From Caccocola sp964450835 (GTDB taxonomy: Bacteria > Synergistota > Synergistia > Synergistales > Synergistaceae), in the NCBI GenBank assembly GCA_964450835.1, contig CAYVEQ010000001.1:1-64000 (forward strand): DNA of 64,000 nt, read 5' to 3'. Of this stretch, positions 35,238-43,999 are shown piece by piece (the first letter of the stretch is position 1; each line of letters opens with the position of its first letter). The notes under the pieces were generated by a model. It was not told the DNA's origin, did not search any database, and saw only the letters and a program-made list of their open reading frames with translations. Both the position numbers and the translations under genes were made by a program.

Positions 35238-35892
35238 ACCGGCACCACCGTATCAGAGGACACTCGCCGCAGCGCGGCTTCCTCGCGCCGCACAGGCCGC
35301 GTCCGTGCTCCAGAAAATTCAGATGTCCTCCCCGGAAACGCTCTTTAGGAAGTTCCGCTTCGAGAATTTGCTGAATTTTGTCGGGCGGGAATTTTTCGCC
35401 GGCCCAGCCGAAACGTTTGCTGAGGCGCGTGATATGCGTATCGACAGGGAACCCCGGCATATCGAGGTCAAAACATTCGACTATCGCGGATGTCTTAGGC
35501 CCCACTCCGGGCAATGATGTGAGGTAGGCGCGCACGTCCGGCTGTTCCCATTCGCGCAGTTCCTTTATGGAATACCGGCCGAAGCGTTCCCTGATCTCGG
35601 CGAGTATCCGCTGAATGCGCTGCGGCTTCGTGCCGCTCATTCCGGCGACGCGCAAAACTTCCTTCAGCTCTTCAATATCCGCCCCTGCGACATCCTCCCA
35701 CGATTTATAGCGGCTCTTCATGTTGGCGAAGGCCTTGTCGCGCAGCTTGTCGTTGGTATTCTGGGAAAGTATCGTCAATATCAGGTCGTCAAGCGGCTCC
35801 TCACAACAGAAGTCGCTCGCGGGCCGTTTTTCGTTCCCGTAAAGAGCTTCCAGAGCGTCAAGAATTTCTTTCGCGTTTTTAAGCGCCATCAT
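35203..35892 (-). CDS. nth: endonuclease III-like DNA glycosylase (Fe-S)
   Basis: 229 residues. HhH motif LPGVGPKTSAIV with the catalytic-type lysine, Asp in FPVDTHITRLSKRFGW, and the 4Fe-4S cluster motif C-x6-C-x2-C-x5-C in GLCGARKPRCGECPLIRWC at the C-terminus. It removes oxidised pyrimidines, and Lys plus Asp predict lyase activity. SQNTNDK replaces the usual SQ(A/T)TD strand, a minor variation seen in Nth-like paralogs (PDG type). Overlaps the lon-like gene by 4 nt and tilS by 35 nt. Confidence 0.9.
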   Translation of the reverse strand: MMALKNAKEILDALEALYGNEKRPASDFCCEEPLDDLILTILSQNTNDKLRDKAFANMKSRYKSWEDVAGADIEELKEVLRVAGMSGTKPQRIQRILAEIRERFGRYSIKELREWEQPDVRAYLTSLPGVGPKTSAIVECFDLDMPGFPVDTHITRLSKRFGWAGEKFPPDKIQQILEAELPKERFRGGHLNFLEHGRGLCGARKPRCGECPLIRWCRFGQKANGSVAD

Positions 35893-38417
35893 TCGGCCTC
35901 TTTCAGATTGTCTTCCTGCGGAATCTCCGCCGCGGCTTTTTTTGAGCCTCTCTTTTTTTTAGGCGGGTCTACTCTGTCGTTCATCACCTTTTTATACCGG
36001 TACGAGCGCTCAAGCCACTCTTCAAGCGCTGCCTGCACCCTGCCGTGAACGCTCTCTTTCGGAAATTCACCGCTCGCGTCGGGCGTCCCTGCCGGTATGC
36101 CGGTAAGTATCTCGATCCCCTCGTCTATCGTGGATATGCTCCATATATGGAATTTTCCCTTTTTAACGGCCTCCGTGACTTCGTGGCACAGCATCAGGTG
36201 CCGGACATTCTGCGCCGGAATCATAACGCCTTGGCGTCCGGTCAGTCCGTTGTGCCTGCAGTAATTAAAGAAGCCTTCGATTTTTTCGTTGACGCCGCCG
36301 ATGGGCTGTATGTTGCCGCGCTGATCCACGGAACCGGTAACGGCTATGCCCTGATTCAAAGGTATTTCGGAAATGGCGGAAAGCAGGCAGTAAAGCTCGG
36401 TCGAAGAGGCGCTGTCTCCCTCTATGCCTCCGTAAGTCTGCTCGAAAGCCAGCCTCGCGCTGATTGAAAGCGGGAATTTTTTAGCGTACATGCGGCAAAG
36501 ATAGCTTGAAAGAGTCATAAGACCCTTGTTGTGTATCGGCCCTGTCATGCGCGCTTCGCGCTCGATGTTCACCACCCCTTCCGTTCCCATGAAGACGTTC
36601 GCCGTTATGCGCACAGGGGAACCGAAGGAATGATCTATCAGCTGCGAGACTGTGAGGCCGTTTATCTGCCCGACCTCAAATCCGTCCGTGTCGATTCGTA
36701 TCACGCCGTTTCTGTATTCGTCAAAAACTTTTTCTTCCCACAAATCCCGGCGGAAAATTTTCTCGGAGAGCGCCTTTCTTACCTGCCCTATGCCCACAAG
36801 ACGTTTGCCCGAAACCTTGGCCTGCGCCGTCGATTCGACAAGAATTTCAGCGATTTTGTTCAACTGGGTGGAAAGTTTATTCTTGTCCTCAACAAGGCGG
36901 GACGCCCATTCTATTACTTCTCCGACCGCGGCCGCGGTAAAGTGCAGCTTGCCTTCGCGCTCCACAAATCCCGCGACAAAACGCGCGATCTGCATTTCGC
37001 TCTCGTCCGTGCGCTGCATTTCCGCGTCAAACTCCGCCTTGACTTTAAAAACTTTGGAAAATTCCGGGTCGTATATGTTCAGCAGATAATAAATGTAGGG
37101 CGTTCCGACCGCGACTACTTTCATATCGACAGGGATAGGCTCAGGGCGCAGCGATGAAACGGGGATATAGCCGAGCTGCTCCGCGAGGTTTTCGATGGCC
37201 AGTTCGCGGTAGCGCAGCACGCGTTTCAGCACGTCCCAGGACATAAACTGCCGCAGGAGTTCGTTGGCGTCAAGCAGGAGATAGCCGCCGTTGGCTCTGT
37301 GCATGGCGCCGGGCGTTATGCGGCGGAAGTCTGTGTAAAGATTTCCCTGCTTGTTCTCGTAATCGACTTTGCCGACGAGGTTATAGTAAATCGGGTTCGT
37401 TTCGCATATGACAGGGACACCGTCGTTAGGATTGTTGCTGACAAAGGCGTTTACTTCGTAGCGCGAAAAATCGACGTCGGCCTGGTCGTCGCGGACGGCG
37501 GCAAGAAACAAGTTGAAGTTAGCGATAATATCTTCCGAGAAATCGTCAAGCCACCGCTCCAGTTTGCCGTTCGGCCGATATTTCGCGCGCAATTCCGACA
37601 TGACAGGCGCTATCGCGCCGCGGCATATCTGACCCTCAAGTTCGTGAATCTTCTCTTTCAGATCTTTTTCACGCTCGCGTATCAGGCGCAGTTTTTCAAG
37701 AGTTTTCTGCGAAATCTCCTCCGAAGCCTTTTGGAGCTTGGCCTGCTCCTCCGCGGAGAGTTTCTCAAATTCCTCCTGCTGCATCTCGCGCAGCGCGGCT
37801 TCGCCTTCAGGCGGCGCTTCGCCGTCTGACTGTTCACGCGGCGCGGCGGGCGGAGCCGTTATCAAAGGAAGGTTTACGAACCCCTGCGGAGTGCGCTTGA
37901 TAGCGAAATTTTTCGACTCGGCCCATTTGCGCAGCTCTTCCATTATCGAATTGACTTCGTCCTGAAATGCCTTCACCAGATGCGCCTTGCTGTCTTCAAA
38001 CTCGTTATTGTCAAACGCTTTGGAGAGAGTCGTCTTTAATTCCTCGACAGCGTCGGAGGCGTCCTTCGCAAGCTCCCGCCCTTTGCCTGCGGGCAGGTTA
38101 ATCGCGAGCGGAACGCTCGGGTCGTCGAAATTATACACATATATCCAGTCGTCCGGGGCTGGCATCGAGGCGGCGGCGCGTTTCAGCTCGCCGATCGCGT
38201 ATGACGTGCGGCCGCATCCGGGCTCTCCGACCATGAAAATATTGTAGCCCTTGTTTTGCACGGACAGGCCGAAGCTGACGGAGCGCACCGCGCGCTCCTG
38301 CCCGATCAGCCCGGAGAGCCGGTCAAGCCCCTTGGTTGTCCTGAATCCCAGAGCTTTCAGATTCGCCGGACGGCGCAGGCTGTTTGCCGAAAGTTTTTTA
38401 TCTTCTGTAAGGGACAT
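35889..38417 (-). CDS. Lon-like ATP-dependent protease (YcbZ/LonB-like)
   Basis: 842 residues: an N-terminal AAA-type domain with an atypical Walker A GEPGCGRT (64-71, Arg in place of Lys), a long helical coiled insertion (about 120-290) rich in Glu/Lys, and a C-terminal S16 protease domain. The catalytic Ser lies in GDSAS and the Lys in VNEKIEG. It resembles the YcbZ family, not classical LonA (no LAN domain). The ATG at 38417 is chosen by AGGAGG upstream; the frame stays open further upstream but without such a site. First gene of the lon-like/nth/tilS/hpt/ftsH operon. Confidence 0.9.
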   Translation of the reverse strand: MSLTEDKKLSANSLRRPANLKALGFRTTKGLDRLSGLIGQERAVRSVSFGLSVQNKGYNIFMVGEPGCGRTSYAIGELKRAAASMPAPDDWIYVYNFDDPSVPLAINLPAGKGRELAKDASDAVEELKTTLSKAFDNNEFEDSKAHLVKAFQDEVNSIMEELRKWAESKNFAIKRTPQGFVNLPLITAPPAAPREQSDGEAPPEGEAALREMQQEEFEKLSAEEQAKLQKASEEISQKTLEKLRLIREREKDLKEKIHELEGQICRGAIAPVMSELRAKYRPNGKLERWLDDFSEDIIANFNLFLAAVRDDQADVDFSRYEVNAFVSNNPNDGVPVICETNPIYYNLVGKVDYENKQGNLYTDFRRITPGAMHRANGGYLLLDANELLRQFMSWDVLKRVLRYRELAIENLAEQLGYIPVSSLRPEPIPVDMKVVAVGTPYIYYLLNIYDPEFSKVFKVKAEFDAEMQRTDESEMQIARFVAGFVEREGKLHFTAAAVGEVIEWASRLVEDKNKLSTQLNKIAEILVESTAQAKVSGKRLVGIGQVRKALSEKIFRRDLWEEKVFDEYRNGVIRIDTDGFEVGQINGLTVSQLIDHSFGSPVRITANVFMGTEGVVNIEREARMTGPIHNKGLMTLSSYLCRMYAKKFPLSISARLAFEQTYGGIEGDSASSTELYCLLSAISEIPLNQGIAVTGSVDQRGNIQPIGGVNEKIEGFFNYCRHNGLTGRQGVMIPAQNVRHLMLCHEVTEAVKKGKFHIWSISTIDEGIEILTGIPAGTPDASGEFPKESVHGRVQAALEEWLERSYRYKKVMNDRVDPPKKKRGSKKAAAEIPQEDNLKEAE

Positions 38418-38474
38418 TAAGCTCCTCCCGATAACGCCTTGAAGGCGGTAAAAGTTAATATTAGTCAGATGTCG

Positions 38475-38480
38475 ATTATA
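38475..38480 (-). promoter_or_regulatory. extended -10 promoter of the lon-like operon
   Basis: TGC-TATAAT on the minus strand about 58 nt before the ATG. No -35 is seen. The leader contains a small CGCC/GGCG hairpin just before the ribosome-binding site. Confidence 0.55.
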
Positions 38481-38535
38481 GCACAACGCGATAATGTTTG
38501 GGATGGCTTTCTTGCTTCCTTAAAAAACCGGCCGG

Positions 38536-38569
38536 TAAAAAAACGAGGGAGAACGCGAACGCTCTCCCT
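38536..38569 (-). terminator. terminator of the cold-shock gene
   Basis: AGGGAGAGCG-TTCG-CGTTCTCCCT (one G-U pair), followed by CGTTTTTTTACC on the minus strand. Confidence 0.92.
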
Positions 38570-38632
38570 TTCAATCCGATTTCTTTATATCTTTATATAA
38601 ATACGAAAGAAATATTGGTGATGGAGTAAAGC

Positions 38633-38836
38633 TTATAATTTTTCCACGTTGGAAGCCTGGGGGCCTTTGCTTCCCTGCGTGATTTCAAAGCTTACTTTCT
38701 GACCTTCGTCGAGGGTTTTGAAGCCCTCTCCCTGAATTGCGCTGAAGTGCACGAATACATCGTTCCCTTCATCGGTGCTGATAAATCCGTAACCCTTCGT
38801 CGCGTTGAACCATTTTACTGTACCTTTGCTCTTCAA
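38633..38836 (-). CDS. cspA: cold-shock protein (CspA family)
   Basis: 67 residues, one cold-shock (OB-fold) domain: KGTVKWFNATKGYGFI (RNP1 KGYGFI) and DVFVHFSAI (RNP2). It binds single-stranded RNA/DNA as an RNA chaperone. The TTG at 38836 is chosen because GGGAGG lies 7 nt before it and the protein then begins (M)KSKGTVKWFN like its relatives. A monocistronic gene with its own consensus promoter and a strong terminator. Confidence 0.95.
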   Translation of the reverse strand: MKSKGTVKWFNATKGYGFISTDEGNDVFVHFSAIQGEGFKTLDEGQKVSFEITQGSKGPQASNVEKL

Positions 38837-38891
38837 GGTGTTGCCTCCCAACAAGGAATATTATCTCATCGGCATGCACCGACAACTAAAC

Positions 38892-38918
38892 ATTATACTT
38901 TTATTTTCAGCTTGTCAA
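38892..38918 (-). promoter_or_regulatory. consensus promoter of the cold-shock gene
   Basis: TTGACA, a short 15-nt spacer and TATAAT on the minus strand, about 50 nt before the TTG start. A 12-bp palindrome GACAAAATTGTC lies just upstream, next to the -35. The leader holds a small TCGG/CCGA hairpin. Confidence 0.75.
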
Positions 38919-38948
38919 GACAATTTTGTCAATTTTTGATTTTTTTCG

Positions 38949-39092
38949 TTATTTTTTTCCGGTGAGATATTTTATAACAGATCTGAAAATAAATTCAACG
39001 CCGGAGCGGAAGTCCTCGCTGTCGGATAAAAACAGTTCCGCAGGCTCGCAGAAACCGGCAGAATTTGCGGGGTGCCGTTTGTATTTTTTCAA
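38949..39092 (-). CDS. possible small ORF (47 codons) between csp and clpB
   Basis: TTG-initiated frame with GC-rich, coding-like codons: (M)KKYKRHPANSAG..., then FCEPAELFLSDSEDF, ending in VIKYLTGKK. It reads against clpB and stops just upstream of the csp promoter. No ribosome-binding site is visible and the family is unknown to me. It could be a real small protein, a gene remnant, or chance. Confidence 0.3.
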   Translation of the reverse strand: MKKYKRHPANSAGFCEPAELFLSDSEDFRSGVEFIFRSVIKYLTGKK

Positions 39093-39099
39093 AAAAGTA

Positions 39100-39128
39100 T
39101 TGTTTGATATTCGTTGATGTACTATAAT
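39100..39128 (+). promoter_or_regulatory. promoter of clpB
   Basis: TTGTTT, 17-nt spacer, perfect TATAAT. The predicted start of transcription is near 39135, leaving a leader of about 45 nt. Confidence 0.65.
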
Positions 39129-39139
39129 ATCAGCGTTAA

Positions 39140-39166
39140 GTCAGTATTGGTTAAATACAATCTGAC
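39140..39166 (+). promoter_or_regulatory. inverted repeat in the clpB leader
   Basis: GTCAG(T)ATTG, an 8-nt loop, then CAATCTGAC: a 9-bp stem with one bulge, ending directly at AGGAGG (39167-39172). It is neither CIRCE (TTAGCACTC) nor a CtsR box. It could be a repressor operator or a thermosensor hairpin. Confidence 0.5.
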
Positions 39167-39179
39167 AGGAGGAATAGAA

Positions 39180-41810
39180 ATGGATATGAATAAATTTACA
39201 CAGAAGTCGCAGGAGGCGATTTACGAAGCGCAGAATTCGGCCGTCCGCCTCGGCCATCAGGAGGTCGACGCGGAAAATATCGCGCTTGCGCTGATAAGGC
39301 AGGAGAACGGCCTCATCCCGCGTCTTCTCGAAAGAATGAACACTCCCGCGGAGAATATCGCGGGAGCGATTGAAAACGAGCTGAACCGCAAGCCCAAAGT
39401 GTCGGGCGCGAATCGTGAAAGCGGCAAAATTTATATATCGCAGCGCTTTTCGAAAATACTGGTAAGGGCGCAGGACGAGGCGAACAGCCTTAAGGACGAG
39501 TATATATCGGTGGAACATGTTTTCCTCGCCATACTGTACGAGACGAAGGGAAGCCCGCTCGGCCGGATTTTTGAGACATTCGGCGTAACGCCGGAGAATT
39601 TTCTGAAGACTCTCTCCGAGGTGCGCGGGAACCAGCGCGTGACCAGCGACAACCCCGAGGATAAGTACGACGCGCTCGAAAAATACGGACGCGACCTTGT
39701 AAAAGCCGCGCGCGAAAACAAGCTCGATCCCGTAATCGGGCGTGACGAGGAGATTCGCCGCACTATACGCATCCTCAGCAGAAAGACAAAGAACAATCCC
39801 GTGCTTATCGGCGAGCCCGGCGTGGGAAAGACCGCGATAGCAGAGGGGCTCGCGATGAGAATCATGCGCGGAGACGTGCCGGAAAATCTCAAAGACCGCG
39901 TAATTTTTGCCCTTGACATGGGTTCTCTCATAGCCGGAGCGAAGTTCCGGGGCGAATTTGAAGAACGGCTGAAAGCAGTCCTCGATGAAGTAAAGAAAAG
40001 CGACGGACGCATAATACTTTTTATAGACGAGCTGCACACCATAGTCGGGGCAGGCAAGACAGACGGCGCGCTTGACGCGGGCAATATGCTGAAGCCTCTG
40101 CTGGCGAGGGGCGAGCTTCACTGCATAGGCGCCACGACTCTTGAGGAGTACCGCCAGTACATAGAAAAGGACGCCGCGCTCGAAAGGCGTTTCCAGCCGG
40201 TGCTTGTCGAACCGCCAAGCGTCGAGGACACTGTTTCGATACTGCGCGGCCTCAAAGAACGCTTTCAGGTTCATCACGGCGTGCGCATTAAGGACAGCGC
40301 GCTGGTGGCGGCCTCCGTGCTTTCCAACCGCTACATCACGGACAGATTCCTGCCGGACAAGGCGATAGATCTCATCGACGAAGCCTGCGCGATGATACGC
40401 ACGGACATAGACTCGCTTCCCGCAGAGTTGGACACGGCGAACAGGCGCGTGATGCAGCTTGAAATAGAAGAAGCGGCGCTGAAACTCGAAAAAGACAAGG
40501 CAAGCATAGAACGCCTTGAACACCTGCAGAAAGAGCTGGCGGACGCGAAAGAGCTGGCGCACACGCTGCGCGCGCAGTACGAGACCGAGAAGCAGGAAAT
40601 CTCAAAAATCCGAAGCCTTCGCGAAGAGATAGAAAAAGTCCGCCATCAGATAGAGGACGCGGAACGCGGCTACGATCTTAACCTCGCCGCGCAGCTTCGC
40701 TACGGCACTCTGAACAGGCTGGAGGCAGAGCTTAAAGACGAGGAGCGGAAGTCTCAGCAGGCGGACGGCGGCAGGCAGAAACTTCTCCGCGAAGAGGTCA
40801 CGGAGGACGAGATCGCGGAAATTGTGTCGAAATGGACGGGAATCCCTGTCTCGCGCCTCGTTGAAGGAGAGAGGGAGAAGCTTCTGCATCTCGACGGTAT
40901 TCTGCACAGGCGGGTCGTCGGGCAGGACGAAGCGGTGAGTCTGGTGGCCGACGCCGTTCTCCGCGCCAGATCCGGCATCAAAGACCCGAAACGGCCTATC
41001 GGCTCTTTCATCTTCCTCGGCCCCACAGGAGTGGGCAAGACGGAGCTTGCCCGCGCGCTCGCCGAAGCGCTCTTTGACTCCGAGGAGAACATAGTAAGGA
41101 TAGATATGTCTGAGTACATGGAAAAGCACACTGTTTCGCGCCTTGTTGGGGCGCCTCCGGGATATGTCGGATACGAGGAGGGCGGCCAGCTGACCGAGGC
41201 TGTACGGCGTCACCCGTATTCCGTAGTGCTCTTTGACGAGATCGAGAAAGCGCATCCGGACGTATTCAACATCATGCTGCAGATACTCGACGACGGGCGC
41301 GTGACAGACAGCCACGGCCGCACCGTAAGCTTCAAAAACTGCGTGATTATCATGACCAGCAACATCGGGGCTCAGATACTGATAGAGGGCATGAACGACG
41401 CGGGAGAACTGCCGAAAAGCTCCGTTGACGAGGTAATGTCCGTAATGCGCTCGAAGTTCCGCCCGGAGTTCTTAAACCGCGTGGACGAGGTAATCTGTTT
41501 CAAGCCGCTGACGCTTGAAAACCTGCGCGAAATAGTCAGGCTCATTCTGCGCCAGCTGAAGCAGCGCCTCGAAGATCAGGACATCGCGTTAGACGTTGCG
41601 GACGGCGCGCTCAACCTGTGCGCGAGAAACGGCTACGACCCGGTCTACGGCGCGCGCCCTCTCAAACGCTACATACAGAAAGCGCTTGAAACGCGCATAG
41701 CCCGCGCCATCATCGCCGGCGACGTTCGCGGGGGAGGCACGATACATATCGACGACATCGACGGCAGGCTGGAGATGACCTTCGACAACGCCGAGGGCGA
41801 AAAAATTTAA
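39180..41810 (+). CDS. clpB: ATP-dependent chaperone ClpB
   Basis: 876 residues, Hsp100 disaggregase. ClpN repeat domain (about 3-145), AAA-1 with Walker A GEPGVGKT (about 203-210), long coiled-coil M domain (about 400-530, typical of ClpB and absent in ClpA), AAA-2 with GPTGVGKT (about 600-610). There is no IGF/IGL ClpP-binding loop, as expected. ATG at 39180 is placed by AGGAGG 7 nt upstream; the frame is open further up but crosses the promoter. Works with DnaK, which is not encoded here. Confidence 0.97.
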   Translation: MDMNKFTQKSQEAIYEAQNSAVRLGHQEVDAENIALALIRQENGLIPRLLERMNTPAENIAGAIENELNRKPKVSGANRESGKIYISQRFSKILVRAQDEANSLKDEYISVEHVFLAILYETKGSPLGRIFETFGVTPENFLKTLSEVRGNQRVTSDNPEDKYDALEKYGRDLVKAARENKLDPVIGRDEEIRRTIRILSRKTKNNPVLIGEPGVGKTAIAEGLAMRIMRGDVPENLKDRVIFALDMGSLIAGAKFRGEFEERLKAVLDEVKKSDGRIILFIDELHTIVGAGKTDGALDAGNMLKPLLARGELHCIGATTLEEYRQYIEKDAALERRFQPVLVEPPSVEDTVSILRGLKERFQVHHGVRIKDSALVAASVLSNRYITDRFLPDKAIDLIDEACAMIRTDIDSLPAELDTANRRVMQLEIEEAALKLEKDKASIERLEHLQKELADAKELAHTLRAQYETEKQEISKIRSLREEIEKVRHQIEDAERGYDLNLAAQLRYGTLNRLEAELKDEERKSQQADGGRQKLLREEVTEDEIAEIVSKWTGIPVSRLVEGEREKLLHLDGILHRRVVGQDEAVSLVADAVLRARSGIKDPKRPIGSFIFLGPTGVGKTELARALAEALFDSEENIVRIDMSEYMEKHTVSRLVGAPPGYVGYEEGGQLTEAVRRHPYSVVLFDEIEKAHPDVFNIMLQILDDGRVTDSHGRTVSFKNCVIIMTSNIGAQILIEGMNDAGELPKSSVDEVMSVMRSKFRPEFLNRVDEVICFKPLTLENLREIVRLILRQLKQRLEDQDIALDVADGALNLCARNGYDPVYGARPLKRYIQKALETRIARAIIAGDVRGGGTIHIDDIDGRLEMTFDNAEGEKI

Positions 41811-41837
41811 GCGGCGTTGCGCCGCGAGCTGGAATAT

Positions 41838-41869
41838 CCGGACGGCGCAATTGCTCCGTCCGGTTTTTT
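41838..41869 (+). terminator. terminator of clpB
   Basis: CCGGACGG / CCGTCCGG stem, 10-nt loop, then TTTTTT, about 28 nt after the stop. Confidence 0.93.
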
Positions 41870-41906
41870 ACCGCGCGAAGAGAATGTGTAAAAAAAGATT
41901 TATATT

Positions 41907-41912
41907 TATAAT
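41907..41912 (+). promoter_or_regulatory. -10 element of htpG
   Basis: TATAAT 35 nt before the ATG in an AT-rich stretch. The -35 is poor, so heat-shock control could involve another factor. Confidence 0.45.
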
Positions 41913-41946
41913 GTACAACTGAAAGATTTCGGAAAGGAAGATATCA

Positions 41947-43821
41947 ATGGCCGAGAGAATGGAATTTCAAAGCGAAGCTAAACAGGTGCTGGAGCTGATG
42001 GTCAACTCCGTCTACTCAAATCCGGATATATTTGTGCGCGAGCTGGTTTCGAACGCCTCTGACGCGCTCGACAAATTGCGCATAGAGAGCCTGAAAGACC
42101 AGAGGCTCGCCGAGTACGCAAAGGGCGGACGCATTGACATCACGATAGACAAAAAGAGGGGGACTCTGACATTTTCCGACAACGGCATCGGAATGAGCCG
42201 CGACGATCTTGTCTCCTATCTCGGCACTATCGCGCGCTCAGGCACAGGCGAATTCATAAAGGCGCTGAATGAGGCAAAAAGCGGCGCGGCGGGCGACCTT
42301 ATCGGACAATTCGGCGTCGGCTTCTACTCCAGCTTCATAGCGGCGGACAAAGTAACGGTCGATACGCGCAAGGCCGGCTCATCCGAAAGCTGGAAATGGG
42401 AATCCGAGGGCGACGGCACGTACACAATAGACAGCGGGAGCCGCGATACAAACGGCACGACAATAACGCTTCACATAAAACCTGCGGGAAAAGATAACGC
42501 GGAAGCCAAAGATTACCTTTCCGAATGGACAATCCGCGGCGTCATAAAAGAATACTCAGACTTCGTAACGTACCCCGTCTATGTAAAAGTCGCCGACGAA
42601 AGCGGGAAAGACGAAAAAGAAGAGCCGGTCAACTCGATGAAGGCGATTTGGACACGGCCTCAGAAAGAGATAACGGACGAAGAATTCAACGAATTCTACC
42701 GCCACATATCGCACGACTGGGAAGACCCGCTTGACCGCGTAAGCTACAAGGCGGAGGGGGTTAGCGAGTTCCGCGCTCTGCTTTTCATACCCTCTCACCC
42801 GCCGATGGATCTTTTCTATCCGGAGGGCAAACACGGCGTGCAGCTCTACATCAGACGCGTGTTCATAATGAACGACTGCAAAGAGCTGATCCCGGAATAT
42901 ATGCGCTTCGTCAAAGGCGTAGTGGACTCGGAAGACCTCTCTCTCAACATATCGCGCGAAATGCTCCAGCAGGATCGCCACACCGCGCAGATAAAGAACA
43001 GCCTTACGAAAAAAATACTCGACTCTCTCTCGAAGCTGCGCGCGGACAAGCCGGAAACATACGCGAAATTCTGGCGGGCCTTCGGCGCCGTGCTGAAGGA
43101 GGGCATAATATCGGACGCAAACCGCCGCGAGGAGATAATGAAACTCTGCTCCTTTGAGACTTCGGGCGGCGAAAAGACAACGCTTGAAGATTACATAATA
43201 AAAATGCCGGCGGGGCAGGACAAAATATATTATCTCGCGGGCGCATCTCTTGACAACCTTCGCAATTCCCCGAAACTCGAAGCCTTCAAAAAACGCGGGG
43301 TAAACGTGCTCCTCCTCTGCGACCCCGTAGACGAAATATGGGTGAACAACGTCCGCAAATTCGACAAATACAACTTTATCTCAGCCTCTTCCGAAAGCGC
43401 GGAGCTTCCGAAAGTTTCGGAGGAAAGAGACGGAAAAGAGGCGGAGGATATCGAAAAGAGCGGACTTGTCAAAAAACTGAAAGACGCTCTCGGAAAGCTC
43501 GTCGAGGAAGTAAAGCTTTCCGACCGTCTGGTGGACTCCCCCGTCTGCTTTGTGCAGAAAGGAGAAGAAATCTCGCCGCAGATGCGTAATTTCTTCAAAG
43601 CCATGGGACAGGAAGTTCCGGAGGAAAAGCGCGTAATGGAGATAAACCCGAACCACGCGCTCATAAAGAAAATAGCCGAAGAATCGGAAAAGCCGGATTT
43701 CAACGCGGACGACTGGTCAAGCCTCCTTATGGGGCTCGCCTCAATAGCCGACGGCCAGCCGGTGCCGGAGGGCAGAAAATTCACGGCGCTTATCAGCAGA
43801 ATGCTGGAAAAACAAGTCTAA
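41947..43821 (+). CDS. htpG: molecular chaperone HtpG (Hsp90)
   Basis: 624 residues, normal for HtpG. N-terminal GHKL ATPase with [14 protein letters not shown] (Asn in the N-box), DNGIGM (DxGxG) and [11 protein letters not shown] lid glycines; middle domain with the catalytic Arg in [13 protein letters not shown]-terminal dimerisation domain. AGGAAG lies about 10 nt before the ATG. It follows clpB on the plus strand after a strong terminator, so it is a separate stress transcript. Confidence 0.97.
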
Positions 43822-43832
43822 CAAAACACAAC

Positions 43833-43866
43833 CGCGGAGAGGCGGCGGCTCCGCCGCCTCTCCGCG
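43833..43866. terminator. 14-bp hairpin between convergent htpG and MFS genes
   Basis: Perfect CGCGGAGAGGCGGC / GCCGCCTCTCCGCG, 6-nt loop. The minus strand is followed by GTTGTGTTTTGTT, so it best terminates the MFS transcript and perhaps htpG as well. Confidence 0.7.
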
Positions 43867-43916
43867 AGATTGAGAAAAACTTTCAGAACGGGGCGAAGCT
43901 CCCGCTCCAAACCGCG

Positions 43917-43940
43917 CGCGGGCAGGACGGCCTGCCCGCG
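43917..43940. terminator. second hairpin between htpG and MFS genes
   Basis: Perfect 10-bp stem CGCGGGCAGG-ACGG-CCTGCCCGCG, 60 nt before the MFS stop. No T-run on either side. Confidence 0.4.
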
Positions 43941-43999
43941 GGGAAATCACCCAAATTCACAAAAAGCGAACAGAGCAAAACTGAAGGCCGGCCTTTTCG

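Noticed and set aside
38926..39117. 63-codon plus-strand frame before clpB
   Set aside because: It runs through the csp promoter region and the clpB promoter, lacks a ribosome-binding site and has no coding-like codon use.
39120..39180. CIRCE or CtsR site upstream of clpB
   Set aside because: The inverted repeat present does not contain TTAGCACTC or the GGTCAAA tandem.
39141..40562. 473-codon minus-strand frame
   Set aside because: Antisense to clpB, and its frame runs through the clpB promoter leader.
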